64,000 nt of DNA from Zelopaecilomyces penicillatus (GCA_005765155.1 VCCP01000002.1:992001-1056000), one strand, 5' to 3'; positions 24,033 to 34,732 are shown, numbered from the stretch's first letter. Notes: generated by a model not told the origin, from the letters alone. Numbers and translations are program-made.

Positions 24033-24804
24033 CGTAAATGCTCCGGGGTGAGCCCCGTGGCCTCCTTTTATGATCCTTCTCTTTGCTTCCCGTCCCTCGC
24101 GAGCTTCACAAATGCGAGTGATGTTGGCCTCAACGGGATCTATAAAGTCGTCTCTTGACTTATCGAAGGGATAAAATGCATGCGCGGGAGTTGCATCAAA
24201 GACCGCAACGGTCTAATCAAGTTGGCTTGGGGCGGGCCCTGGAACAGTCGCTTATTGCTGGTTGATACGTCCGCTGTGGTCTGGATTGGGACCCAAGTGT
24301 TCGCAGGGAGGTGGAAACGAGTGTAATTGGCACCGAGTACCGCGAGTTTAGAGGCACTTAGCGCTGCGTCGCGTCAAGAGAAACAAATGCACATGCAAAG
24401 GATGAGCCTGCGCCGAAATGGATAAGCTATTGTCGCATCAAATAGCCAGTCTGCTTAAAGGTGAGAGGGATGAATGGGTGATCGAGGCTATCAGGGGACT
24501 TGGGTAGTGGGCCAGAAGCAATCCATCCACACATGGTGGATCTCGAGATGGAAGGATAGACAGGGGGGGGGGGGGGGAGGTCGGAAAGTTATTTTAGCCA
24601 CCGTTTTGCCGGTTTCCGCAAGTTTATTCTCCTCCCCTGTCTTTTCGCAAGTCTCTGTATGGCTCCCTGAACCCCCTAAATCTAGTGCAACCTGGATTGA
24701 TCATCGACAGCTTGCCAGATATCATTCGAGCTAGGATTAAATAAGCTGCAGCTGAAAACTATGGCTGAAATTACGCACAAGGTATCGCAGACATTGGTGG
24801 CACC
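24033..24804. promoter_or_regulatory. Upstream region of EMP70 up to the transposon block
   Basis: No gene seen. Includes the presumed EMP70 promoter and a 15-base G run at 24563-24577. The transposon block begins only about 770 bases upstream of the EMP70 start. Confidence 0.5.
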
Positions 24805-24806
24805 TA

Positions 24807-24907
24807 ACCGTGCCACGCCCCACTTTTTTGGGTCTCGCAAATGCTCGCACCACCAAAGGTGGTGCTCATCAGCAAGGTGGCCACATCAGCAACGTGGCCA
24901 CCTTTTT
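24807..24907 (+). repeat. Left terminal inverted repeat of the Fot1-like element
   Basis: 101 bp starting ACCGTGCCACGCCCC. Contains a 15-bp palindrome (24849-24863, ACCACCAAAGGTGGT) and a 17-bp direct repeat in tandem (24868-24884 and 24885-24901, ATCAGCAAsGTGGCCAC), which could be transposase binding sites. GC-rich compared with the interior. Confidence 0.93.
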
Positions 24908-25232
24908 ATCAATTTGAAGCTATCCATGATATACAGACCGCATCCCTTGCTTTGAGTCCTAAATAATTAAAGGATCTAATAAATTATCCATTCTCCATTT
25001 ATATGCCTTTTTTATGGCTTCAAAAAACATATATTTAGTATAGTTCTGTTCCTTTTTATTCACTGCTTTTATAATCTTCCTTGCCTTATCAATCTTATTA
25101 ATCTCTTTTTATAGCACTATTTAATACCTATTAGTTATATTAATAATATTACCTGATTTTAGAGTCTTATTCCTTAAGGCATAGCATTATAAAGAAACTA
25201 ATTCAGCCTTTTTAGTATAATAAAGGTCCCTT

Positions 25233-25445
25233 TGTCAGGACCCCAAAGGGGCCCTGCAGAGAACCCACGTCACATGGGCTAGGAATGCATATATCTATAG
25301 AGAGGGCCTTCTCCTTTGAGAAAAGGAAGAGGGCCAGAGATCAAGCTTCTAGTTATCTGCTACCTACCTGCTATATACAGCAAAATTGATACCATTCCTA
25401 ACCTTCTTCACTCTCTTCACAACCTCCCGATCTCGGTCCTTGACA
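25233..25445 (+). repeat. 5' LTR of the gypsy element
   Basis: 213 bp, begins TGTCAGGACC and ends CTTGACA (TG...CA ends). Differs from the 3' LTR at one base only (A at 25274, G at 33040). Confidence 0.97.
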
Positions 25446-25447
25446 GA

Positions 25448-25456
25448 TTGATCTCT
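25448..25456 (+). other. Candidate self-primed minus-strand primer site
   Basis: No stretch complementary to a tRNA 3' end (TGG...) follows the 5' LTR. Instead TTGATCTCT, two bases after the LTR, is the exact reverse complement of AGAGATCAA at 25336-25344 inside the LTR. Tf1/sushi-type chromoviruses prime with the 5' end of their own mRNA folded onto such a site. The nine-base match is short, so this is suggestive only. Confidence 0.5.
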
Positions 25457-25607
25457 CTCATCCCTTCTTTGGGCAAAGAGACCATTGAAGTTAGGAATAG
25501 TAGCGAAACGAACCACGGCAGCTAGCCGCCAGCTTGCAAGCTATGAGCCTGAATTGATCCCAGAAACCCAAGCAACAACCAGCAACACCATAGCTTCGTC
25601 AGGGACC

Positions 25608-28600
25608 ATGGAACAATCTTCAAACCAACAGGAGCAGCCTTCAGCCCAGCTTCTTACTCAACATCAAGCCGGGTTTGGGTATCCTATGATTACCCCTCCA
25701 GCTAGCACACTGCCAGCAAGCAGCGAGACTCTTTCTAAAATAGAGCTGGATCAGTTGATTCAGACGACCAAAAGACAGTTAAGAGAAAAAAGAAAGGCAG
25801 AATACTTATCCTCACTTCAGAAAGGCGATTTGAACACAGTTTTGGATCTCTCGGGGCTAGAAGATCCAGTCACCCCGACTCAACTACCTGATGCATTGAG
25901 CCGCGAAGGAGCAGGAGAGTCGAAGCGACATTATGGAACCATTTGGTCCCGAGCCCTTCCAATGCCCAAGTATCGAGGGAAGTCTTGGACCGAATTGCAA
26001 ACATTCCTAACCCAACTCGATATACAGTTCACAGCAACCCCCACAGAATTCCTAAAGGATACACAAAAGGTACTTTTCAGCATCACCTGCTTCCAAGGCA
26101 ATATATCCGATCAATAGACCAGCTATCTCCGTGCTAATCACCCAGGAGGCGTCAGAGATGTCACTTGGGCTGCGCTAGTGCGTTGGCTATCGAACAACCA
26201 AGGCGATGGTCCGACGCACTGCTATGAAGCTACTGGGAAGCTAGACCGGCTTCAGCAAACCACGAATCAGACCTTCCAACAGTTCATCCACGCACACGAG
26301 TGCCTCACCAATAAGCTGCCAGAGCCACTACCCCTGAGCTATCATATAGCTCATATAGTGCAGAGACTATTAGGGCCTCTTCAGGCTAAAGTTATGAGTG
26401 GCAGCTCACCTACCACTTGGGAGCAGCTACTCCAAGCAGGCACACAGGGAGAGTCCATATTAGCCCAACAAAGATGGAATAACCGGAACACTTACAAAGC
26501 CCCTTCACAGCAGAAGGGTAACAACCAGAACAACTCAACCTCTCCCCAAGACAAAGCCAGTAATAACATAACCCCTTCATCGAATCAGGGAGGTCGCTCA
26601 TCGAACGACGGTTCCGTCCCTCGGCATATGAAGTGTTACAAATGTGGTGGCGCACACTACAAGACAGCGTGCCAAGCCCCTGACTGCACAATATGCAAGA
26701 GCATTCATCATACCACCGAAAATCATGAAGCAGCTCAGCAGCGGCGAGCGAACCTCGACACCCCAGCTAGCGGTTCCAACACCGACCCAGTTGCCCATCG
26801 TACCTAGGATGACGCTGACCACTTCGCATCCCCAATGACAAGAAAAGCGAGGATACGGAGCGGTCACAGCTGGGTAGCAGCTACGCTGTTGTTCGACCCA
26901 GGGTCAGAAGTTCACCTTATCAACCCAAAGTTGTTAACGGACTTTGATCACCTGAAAGAAGGCCCCTTATTGAAGACAGCATGTAAGGATATCGACTTTC
27001 CTACATATGGGAGAATCACAAAGTTAATAGAACTGTATGATGATTGGGGAATAGTAAAGAGGCATCTTATGGACTGCGTTATAGCAGATATCGAAGAAGA
27101 TTTTATCTTAGGATTACCTTTCTTCCATACCGCAGACCCAAGAATTATATGGTCAAAGGATCATTAAAACTACCCCTTAACGGAACAGAGCATTGAATTC
27201 ATTGCTAGCGCAAAGCAAGCTCGGCGGGTTATAAGGGTAGCGAAAACTATAATGGTTATCTCAGGTACAAGACCTATTGATAATAGTAAGCCACAGCCAG
27301 GAGAAGAAGAAGAACTTGCAAAGACTCTACCACCTGAATATACACAATTCGCGGAGGTGTTTAGCGAGGAAGCAGCTACCAAGCTGCCACCGCTTGAAGG
27401 ACAAACTCATTCAATAGAATTGGTTGATGGGAAGGCGCCACCATAGGGCCCTATCTACTCCCTAGCAGAAAAAGAGCTGGAAGTGCTCCGGGAATACCTT
27501 CGTGTAGCTTTGAAACGAGGTTGGATACACCGATCAGTAAGCCCGTATGGAGCACCCGTTCTGTTCGTTCCGAAGAAAGGAGGCAAGCTGCGCCTTTGCA
27601 TCGATTATCATGCTCTCAACCAAGTAACAAAGAAAAACCAAGCCCCATTGCCATTAATCCATGAGATCCTGAACCGACTTCAAGGAGCGAAGAAATTCAC
27701 CAAGTTCGATCTTAAAGATGCATATTATCGGATGCACATCAAAGAAGGCAATAAATAGAAGACTGCATTCCAGTGCCGTTATGGCCACTTCGAGTATCAA
27801 GTAATGCCCTTTGGACTCACAAACGCCCCTGCTACATTCCAGGAACACATTAATAATATACTACAAGGCCTTATGGACTGTATCTGTATTATATATCTGG
27901 ATGATATCCTGATATATAGCAGCGACCCAGATGCTCACACAAACGATGTGTGCCAGATACTTCAAAGACTGGAACAAAGCAGCTTGTATATAAACTTGCA
28001 GAAATACAACTTCAGCATCGATACGGTGGCATACCTGGGGTTTATTATCAGCCCTAAAGGAATACACATGGAGGAAGAACGGGTACAGACAATAGCTAGT
28101 TGGCCGCTACCTACCAATGTCAAAGATATTCAACAGTTCCTCGGTTTTGCAGGATTTTATCGACGGTTCATCAAGAACTATAGCAAGATTACTACACCCC
28201 TCACAGACTTAACAAAGGGCAAGAAGAAGGGCCCTATACACATGGGAAGCCACGAGCGAGCTGCTTTTAAGGAACTAAAGCAAAAATTCTTGGAGCAGCC
28301 AGTGCTAGCCCACTTCGACCCAGCTGCTTCTATTCGCATCGAAACGGATGCATCAGATTTCGCTATAGGCGCTATACTAGCGCAATGCATTGATGGGAAA
28401 TGGCACCCAGTGGCTTATATATCAAGGAAACTCAATAGGGCAGAACTGCACTATCATACACCAGACACTAAGATGTTAGCAATTGTGGAAGCTTTTCGGG
28501 TATGGCATCATTACTTGGCCTACTCAGAACACGAGATTATGGTTATGACAGACCATCTAAACCACAGCTATCTAGCAGCAAAACAGAAGCTTTCAAGCCG

Positions 28601-30449
28601 GCAAGCAGGTGCGCTCGACCAGCTAGCACCGTTCAATTTCAGAATTGAGTATAGACCAGGTAGGTTGAATCCGGCGGACGCATTGTCCAGAAGGCCAGAT
28701 TATATGGATACAGAAGGCATCCAAGAATCAAGGAAAGGCTGTTTACCCTCCTTCCTTAAACGTTTTCATAATACTGAAGAAACCTCAGAAGTCATGACTA
28801 CACAACTAGCAGAGACTCCAGTTATGAATAGACTTCTAGAGGCTAGCTGCGAGGGCGCAGGGTCGCGACCTGTGTCTGTCTCTCTTGTTAGGAGGGTTTC
28901 GACTACGATTGAGCAAGTGGCCTGCCTTCGGCGTGCGACCCGGAGAATTTCAACTGCAAACAAGCAAGTGGTTCGAAGGAGCACCGCCATAACATCACTG
29001 GAGGACGTTAGTACCCTTGTGGTTGCACTATTAGAAGCACAGAACGGTGATTCGTTTTGCATCCAAGAGCGACCCAAGGTAAACGGTTCTTCTGATGGAC
29101 ATAGTAGTTGGTCAATAGGTGATAACCAGCTGCTATTATATTTTGGGAAGGTCTTCGTTCCAGTCGGAATAAGGACCGAAATTTTAACAATACTTCATAA
29201 TGACCCAACATCAGGCCATCAAGGAGTCAGCAGAACGCTAAGACGATTAGCGATGACTTATTATTGGAAAGGCATGAAGAGAGACGTGATGAAATTCGTA
29301 CGAACCTGTGACTCCTGCCAATCGAACAAACCCAGGCAGCACCGACCATATGGCTACCTAGCTGCTCTACCAATCCCAGAAGAACCTTAGCAGGAAATCT
29401 CCATGGACTTCATCACGGATTTGCCTGAATCAGGAACAAAGAATAAGATATATAATAGCATTCTTGTTATTGTGGATAGGTATACAAAATTTTCATTGTT
29501 TATCCCCACGACGAAGCATATCACCAGCGATGGCCTAGCAACCTTGTTCTTAGATCACGTGTTCAAGCATTTCGGGATGCCACAGGGAATTGTGTCAGAC
29601 CATGGCACAGTGTTCACAAGCGCATTCTGGAAAACGTTCTGCCACTTATTAGCTTGCAAGCGGCGACTAAGCACCGCATTCCACCCACAGACAGATAGGC
29701 AGACAGAACGGATGAACCAGATGATCGAACACTACCTGCGAAGCTTTATTAATAAAGACCAGCTCGATTGGACCGCAAGACTACCATTAGCCCAGTTCTG
29801 CTATAATACAGCACAACACAGCACCACAGGAGAATCCCCGGCTTACCTACTATACAACTATAAGCCAACAGCACCAGCACAAGACAGAATTCAATTAAGA
29901 GGACTGCATAAGGGCTCTAGGGAAAGAATCCAGGAGCTGCAGGCAAGCCACGATATAGCAATGAAGGCATTGAAAAGGGCACGTTAGCAGTACGAAAAGT
30001 GGTACAACAAGAAAAGACAAGAAAAGCAGTTCAAAGTTAGCGACTGGGTGATGATCGCCACAAAACACCTCAAGCTAAAACATCCTACAAGGAAGTTAGC
30101 AGAGAAATTCATAGGCCCTTATCAGATTAAGAAGCAGGTAGGAAGCAGCGGCTTGGCTTACCAACTCCGGCTACCGGATTCAGTCAGGATACACAACGTA
30201 TTCAACATCACAAACCTGGAGGTATACAATGGCAGGGGCGAACCAAGCGAGCCAGAAGATAACCCTTTTGCACCAGAACAATTCTATACAGTGGAAAAAA
30301 TCTTAATGCATAAGTGGAACGGCAAGCAACGAATGTACTATATGAAATGGGAGAATTATAGCGATGAGGATAACCGTTGGCTAAGCAAGAGGGACTTCTC
30401 AGATTATGCGATAATACGCGAATATAAAGCTTCCTTATTAAAAACCTAG
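25608..30449 (+). pseudogene. Gypsy gag-pol, one continuous frame broken by seven stops
   Basis: From the likely gag ATG (25608) to the terminal TAG (30447-30449) everything lies in one frame of 1,614 codons. Domains: gag with a CX2CX3HX4C zinc knuckle (CYKCGGAHYKTAC, about 26635-26670); protease (LLFDPGSEVHLI, then FILGLPF); reverse transcriptase (FVPKKGGKLRLCIDY, MPFGLTNAPATFQ, catalytic YLDDILIYS at about 27894); RNase H (RIETDASDFAIG); integrase zinc finger (H..H...CDSCQ), catalytic core (MDFITDLP, IVSDHGTVFTS), and a C-terminal chromodomain (YTVEKILMHKWNGKQRMYYM, KWENYSDEDNRW). Internal stops: TAG at 26115, 26805, 27444, 27756, 29388 and 29985, and TAA at 27165. No frameshift. At 27444, 27756 and 29388 the family normally has Trp, so TGG-to-TAG is the likely change. 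Confidence 0.93.
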
Positions 30450-30535
30450 CTACTAGGGAGCAGGAGTCTCTGATAGCATTAGCAAAAGCCAAGCAAGTTA
30501 TTTTCCCAAACGCCAGAACCCCTTAAGTGATTGCC

Positions 30536-32855
30536 TCAGCAATTATCATCATTGTCACCATCATCGCCACTTTCACCATTATCCTCATCAAAGGAACTCA
30601 ATTCCAGAGCCATATCAGGAAGACCATTCAAAGCAGCCTCTACACCAGCCCAACTATCAAGCACAACACGAGAGAGAAGGACCACTAGCGATGGTACAAA
30701 AGCATCATCAATACACGCCTATATGATTATTAGCAGCTATACCAAGCCCAACCGCATATCAAAACTAACATTATGTCACTGAGCCTGGACATTTGCAATA
30801 ACTCGAAGGGAGTTGGCCTGATCCAATGCTAACCAAGTCTGAAAATTTAAAGCACTCTTTACAAGAAAAGCTTTATCTTCATCCGCATTTTATTGCGCCT
30901 TAGCGCGAGTAAGGGCAGTTATTGGCTTTTGGCGCATGTAGCCAAGCGCCTGTTTGGCCTCGCCTTATACATACCGAAACATCTCCTAGGAAGTATTAGC
31001 AAAGAAGCAGCTATAAAGAATAAAGGGAGCAGTACCAAGTCGAGCTTTGATTGCATCCCACATCGGACAAGATCGCGCACAAGTGCACGATAATTTGCTA
31101 TCACTCTATAACAGGAATGGTTATTACCTGCGCAGCGTAAACACCGGAGTTTAGCGGCTACAGAGCAGTTATCAGCAACTTTGAATTCAGGCCATAACAG
31201 GACATAACATACATTCATCCTGCTAACAGGGTTCAGGCCGTTTGGCCTTTTTGGGTTCCAGAATGGGATCAGCTGTTGGGTCCCATTTGACCCACGCGGC
31301 TACGCAACGCCGACAAACCTCAGGACAGCTATACAAGTATTAGCAATGGCCAAGCAACTACAATAACAAACCTCACTTGGTTATGTTACCAACCGTTTGC
31401 TTGCGACGCGGGATCGGACTCCTAGCAGCTTGTTAGCTATCAGACAAATGCTATTGTTACCCAACATACTCAACAACAGACAAGCCATCGGCAACAGCCG
31501 ATATACCTGCCTTGGCAGGACTTTGCTTGGGAGGCACCTTGCTGGGTATTACCTTCTTCTTAGAAGGTATCTTGCTAGGCATCACATTCTTTGTAGCCAA
31601 AGGGTTCTTAGGAATGCAGGCAGGTACAGCTGCTACCATGACCTCAGCAACAGAAGACACAGGACGCCCACCACTAGAGGGAGGGAGCGGCTTGGGCGTT
31701 GCGCGGAGTCGTCTGTTAATAACAGATAAAGCCAAAGACTCAGGAACAGCAGAGGAGAAGGCAGGGGCACTACACACCGCAAAAGAGGCCACAACGGTAT
31801 TAGCATCAGGAAGCGACTCAGAATCGCTAGAAGAACTATAGAGCCAAAAGTCAGCAGAGAAGAAGCAGCGAGACAGAACCCAAGAAGGACTTACTGGCAG
31901 GAAGCAGAGGAAACACTCAAAGGAGAATCAGGACTAATTGACTTCCTGACCCTTTCATTATCCATCTCATCCCCCTCTTCACCTCCCTCACTGCTAGCAT
32001 TATCCTCAAGGACTTGACCTGTATGGTCTTCGTAAGAGTCTAAATCCCTGCAATACTGTTAAGCTCAGAAGCAATACGAGAAGGGAAGCAGCTACCAACC
32101 GGCTATCAGCCGACGACCAAGGAACATCCTGGGAGGAATAGAGAGGCAGGTTATTGCCAAAGTCTGCCTCCTCCACCTCATCGGACAAGTCATCATCACC
32201 AGATCCCACAAAAGCAGAAGACTTAGGAGGGGGTTTCTTAGTCTTAGTCGAAGCCTCAGGTAAAACCAGAGACTTAGCAGCAGAGATTTTAGGCACGACC
32301 AACGCCGACACAGGGGAACCCTTTGCAGCAGCTTTCTTAGCAGCAATCGCCGCCAGACGCTCAGTCTCATAATGCTTGCGCCATAGCTACGCTACCACTT
32401 CTTCGTTAGCCTTCCTTTGCTTCTTGCTGTCTGCGCCGGACCCGAAGGTCCTCAACAGTCTAACACCAGGCGAAGCCCTAAGAGGTAAGGAAGCCTGTAC
32501 TGGCAGAAAGCTGCTACCACGCAAGGTTAGCTATGGAAAGGTGCAAAGAAGGAGATGATTGACCTACCGCTTCTTAGTAGGTCGGGAAGGCAAAACAGCC
32601 CCCTCGTCATCAGGTAAACTGGGAAAGTCAGTGCCATAAACGGGGAAGAAGCTAGGAAGCTGCTCACGCATGACGAGCACGTTTCTGACGCTTCCGCGAG
32701 TCTGATATATTACCCGAATCCTTAGCCTTGGAGAGACGATACCATATAAAGAAATCGGCCAGTGATAAGGCTTCTTCGGGGGAGTCATAAGGTAGGGGAC
32801 TTCTCACAAAGCACAAAGAGCCCACATGCAGAGATTTACAGGGAAGAAATGGAAC
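30536..32855 (-). pseudogene. Multi-exon antisense gene inside the gypsy element, product unknown
   Basis: Between pol and the 3' LTR, on the strand opposite gag-pol. Ten exons linked by GT-AG introns can be read in compatible phase: up to 32855-32668, 32618-32568, 32510-32100, 32047-31895, 31835-31466, 31421-31390, 31328-31228, 31157-31036, 30985-30770 and 30718-30536. Introns are 44-70 nt and several have CTAAC, CTAAT or CTGAC branch sites. The fifth donor (GTTGGG) is weak; the better donor at 31460 would shift the frame. About 610 codons: acidic Ser-rich (about 32040-31900), Lys/Pro-rich (KIPSKKKVIPSKVPPKQ), Cys-containing (CCPEVCRRCVAAW; LRCLRCAGNNHSC), and an acidic end. In-frame stops: TAG at 32387-32389, plus two TAA and one TGA in the ninth exon. 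The first exon and start codon are not identified. I recognise no family. Confidence 0.65.
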
Positions 32856-32980
32856 CTATTGGAAGTTTCACTTTTAATTGACTACGGTTTCTTTGATGAC
32901 AGCTGGGCCGGTCGGCTGTTCACAGTTGTACGGTTGCGGCGACGAAGCTGCTACCAGTTATCAGGGCCGAGGGCGGCCCT

Positions 32981-32994
32981 AAAGGAAGGGGGGC
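32981..32994 (+). other. Polypurine tract of the gypsy element
   Basis: AAAGGAAGGGGGGC, five bases before the 3' LTR, the expected plus-strand primer position. Confidence 0.8.
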
Positions 32995-32998
32995 ATAC

Positions 32999-33211
32999 TG
33001 TCAGGACCCCAAAGGGGCCCTGCAGAGAACCCACGTCACGTGGGCTAGGAATGCATATATCTATAGAGAGGGCCTTCTCCTTTGAGAAAAGGAAGAGGGC
33101 CAGAGATCAAGCTTCTAGTTATCTGCTACCTACCTGCTATATACAGCAAAATTGATACCATTCCTAACCTTCTTCACTCTCTTCACAACCTCCCGATCTC
33201 GGTCCTTGACA
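32999..33211 (+). repeat. 3' LTR of the gypsy element
   Basis: 213 bp, 212 identical to the 5' LTR. Preceded by the polypurine tract and followed by the CCCTT target duplication. Confidence 0.97.
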
Positions 33212-33216
33212 CCCTT

Positions 33217-34560
33217 TTTATTTAGATCAACTCTATAGTAATAATAAATAATCCCTAAATAAAGTATAATAAATTATAATTAAATTCTAGACTAAATATA
33301 TTATCTTTATAAAGAATATTATTAAGCTTATTAATAACTTTATTTATTTATTATAGTATTATTAAGGTCTTAAAGTTAAAAGAAGCAGCCTTATAGGGCT
33401 TTAATAAAGGTGTTTTTATAGGTGCTCTTTCTCTTAAGGTTTAGAGGATAAATTAGCTATTTAAGGGCTAGATCTCTATCTTTTTGAATATAAAGAGTAT
33501 TATAGTATATTTAAAGGCCTTTTTTTAAACTTATTAGATATAATTAAGAAACTTAAGCTTAATAATATTTATAAGGCTATTATAGATTAATTAATCTAAA
33601 GCTTTATTATAATAATACTTATATAGCTAAAAGATTATAATATTAAATAATTAAAGAAGATATATAAGATATAGAGATATTGCAAAAGGAATAATATTTT
33701 ATTATTAATAGAACTCAATGAATTCTATTATATAATAAGATCCAAAGCTATTTAGAATAAGTAGATGATAGCTATTAATTATAGATATATATTAATAGAA
33801 ATACTTGATCTAGGTAAGGCTAATCTTATTATTTAAATATCCTATTAATAAAAGAGCTATAACTATAGTATCTTTAAGTTTAGATTATTTATACTATTAT
33901 AATATATATTTAATGCTATTAAGGATAAGAAAGGAAGAAATAAACTTATTATTAATAGAGATAGCTTTAATTATTATAATAGCTTCTTTATTCTTAGGTA
34001 TACTAAATAAATATACCCTTTTTCGCTTTATAATAATAAATTAATCCTTTTTAATATTAATTTAAAAGCTAATCTTATCTATATTCTAGATATCTTTAAA
34101 AGGGATTCTAAAGTATTCTATAATATATTTTAATTATTTAAAATAATAAGTAACTCAAGGGATATCTTTAGAAGCTTAATGATTTAAATTAAGCTTTTTT
34201 TAAAGGTATTTAAAGTAATTATAGCACTAGAGAAAGTATATAATCCAGGCCTTTCTAATAGTCTTTAGGGTTAAGGATAATAATATTAAAGATTACTCTC
34301 TTAAAATATAGTTTATTATATTAATAATAAACTCTAGATATATTATAAAATTTATATTATCTAATCGATCGATATAATAATATAATATAACTTTTTCTTT
34401 CTAGCTTAGCTTGATATTTTATATAGGATATCTAATTCTTATACTAATACCTTAAGAATAGTATTATAGAGTTTTTTATAAAATATTGAATTATTAAGCT
34501 ATTATTACGAATTTTAAGCCTGGGTTTTCTTTTATATATTAAAGAGCCTGTATGATATGT
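33217..34560 (-). pseudogene. Fossil Fot1/pogo transposase (main part)
   Basis: Extremely AT-rich and full of TAA/TAG codons, but landmarks survive on the minus strand. Around 34093-34065 a frame reads DI*NIDKISF where the family has a D-x-W/Y-N-x-DE-x-GF catalytic block. Near 33773-33735 it reads LLILNSFGSYY where the family has LLxxDGHxSH. Near 33725-33633 a degraded copy of the conserved PPHxTHxLQPLD region follows. All differences run C-to-T or G-to-A, as RIP would produce. The remaining C-terminal part continues left of the gypsy insertion (about 25227 down to 24960, ending MDNLLDPLII then a stop). No intact reading frame remains. Confidence 0.8.
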
Positions 34561-34629
34561 AATTCAGCTTCAGTTCCTGGTATTTTTATTGTTATTGAGG
34601 CTGTAGAATTAATTGAAGAATAATGGTTG

Positions 34630-34730
34630 AAAAAGGTGGCCACGTTGCTGATATGGCCACGTTGCTGATGAGCACCACCTTTGGTGGTGCGAGCATTTGC
34701 GAGACCCAAAAAAGTGGGGCGTGGCACGGT
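34630..34730 (-). repeat. Right terminal inverted repeat of the Fot1-like element
   Basis: Reverse complement of the left repeat with two mismatches over 101 bp, both inside the tandem 17-mer region. The outer end reads ACCGTGCC on the minus strand and is followed by TA. Confidence 0.93.
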
Positions 34731-34732
34731 TA

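Larger units (their letters stand above)
25233..33211 (+). mobile_element. Ty3/gypsy LTR retrotransposon of the chromovirus type, with an extra antisense gene
   Basis: 7,979 bp with 213-bp LTRs and a 5-bp target duplication CCCTT (25228-25232 and 33212-33216). Order: LTR, candidate self-priming site, gag, protease, reverse transcriptase, RNase H, integrase with C-terminal chromodomain, antisense gene, polypurine tract, LTR. Near-identical LTRs point to recent insertion. It sits inside the older Fot1-like relic. Gag-pol is broken by seven in-frame stops, so this copy is not autonomous. Confidence 0.95.
24807..34730 (-). mobile_element. Degenerate Fot1/pogo-type (Tc1/mariner superfamily) DNA transposon, split by a gypsy insertion
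   Basis: Bounded by 101-bp terminal inverted repeats (24807-24907 and 34630-34730, two mismatches) and flanked by TA on each side (24805-24806 and 34731-34732), the target duplication of the Tc1/mariner superfamily. Removing the gypsy element and one target copy leaves 1,940 bp, close to the size of Fot1-type fungal elements. The interior outside the inverted repeats and outside the gypsy is extremely AT-rich, with transposase fossils readable on the minus strand. It can no longer encode a protein. Confidence 0.88.

Noticed and set aside
25608..30449. UAG might be read as an amino acid in this retroelement (recoding), since six of seven stops are TAG
   Set aside because: Many ordinary TGG codons remain and the TAG positions are those expected from CpA mutation of TGG or CAG; one TAA also occurs. 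RIP explains it more simply.
30919..31218. A 99-codon minus-strand frame starting MNVCYV as a separate gene
   Set aside because: Its 5' part falls in a predicted intron and its 3' part crosses a predicted donor; it is better read as one exon of the larger antisense gene.
31390..31460. Using the stronger donor at 31460 (GTAACA) for the fifth intron of the antisense gene
   Set aside because: It shifts the following Cys-rich exons out of frame; the weaker donor at 31465 keeps phase. This remains the least certain join.
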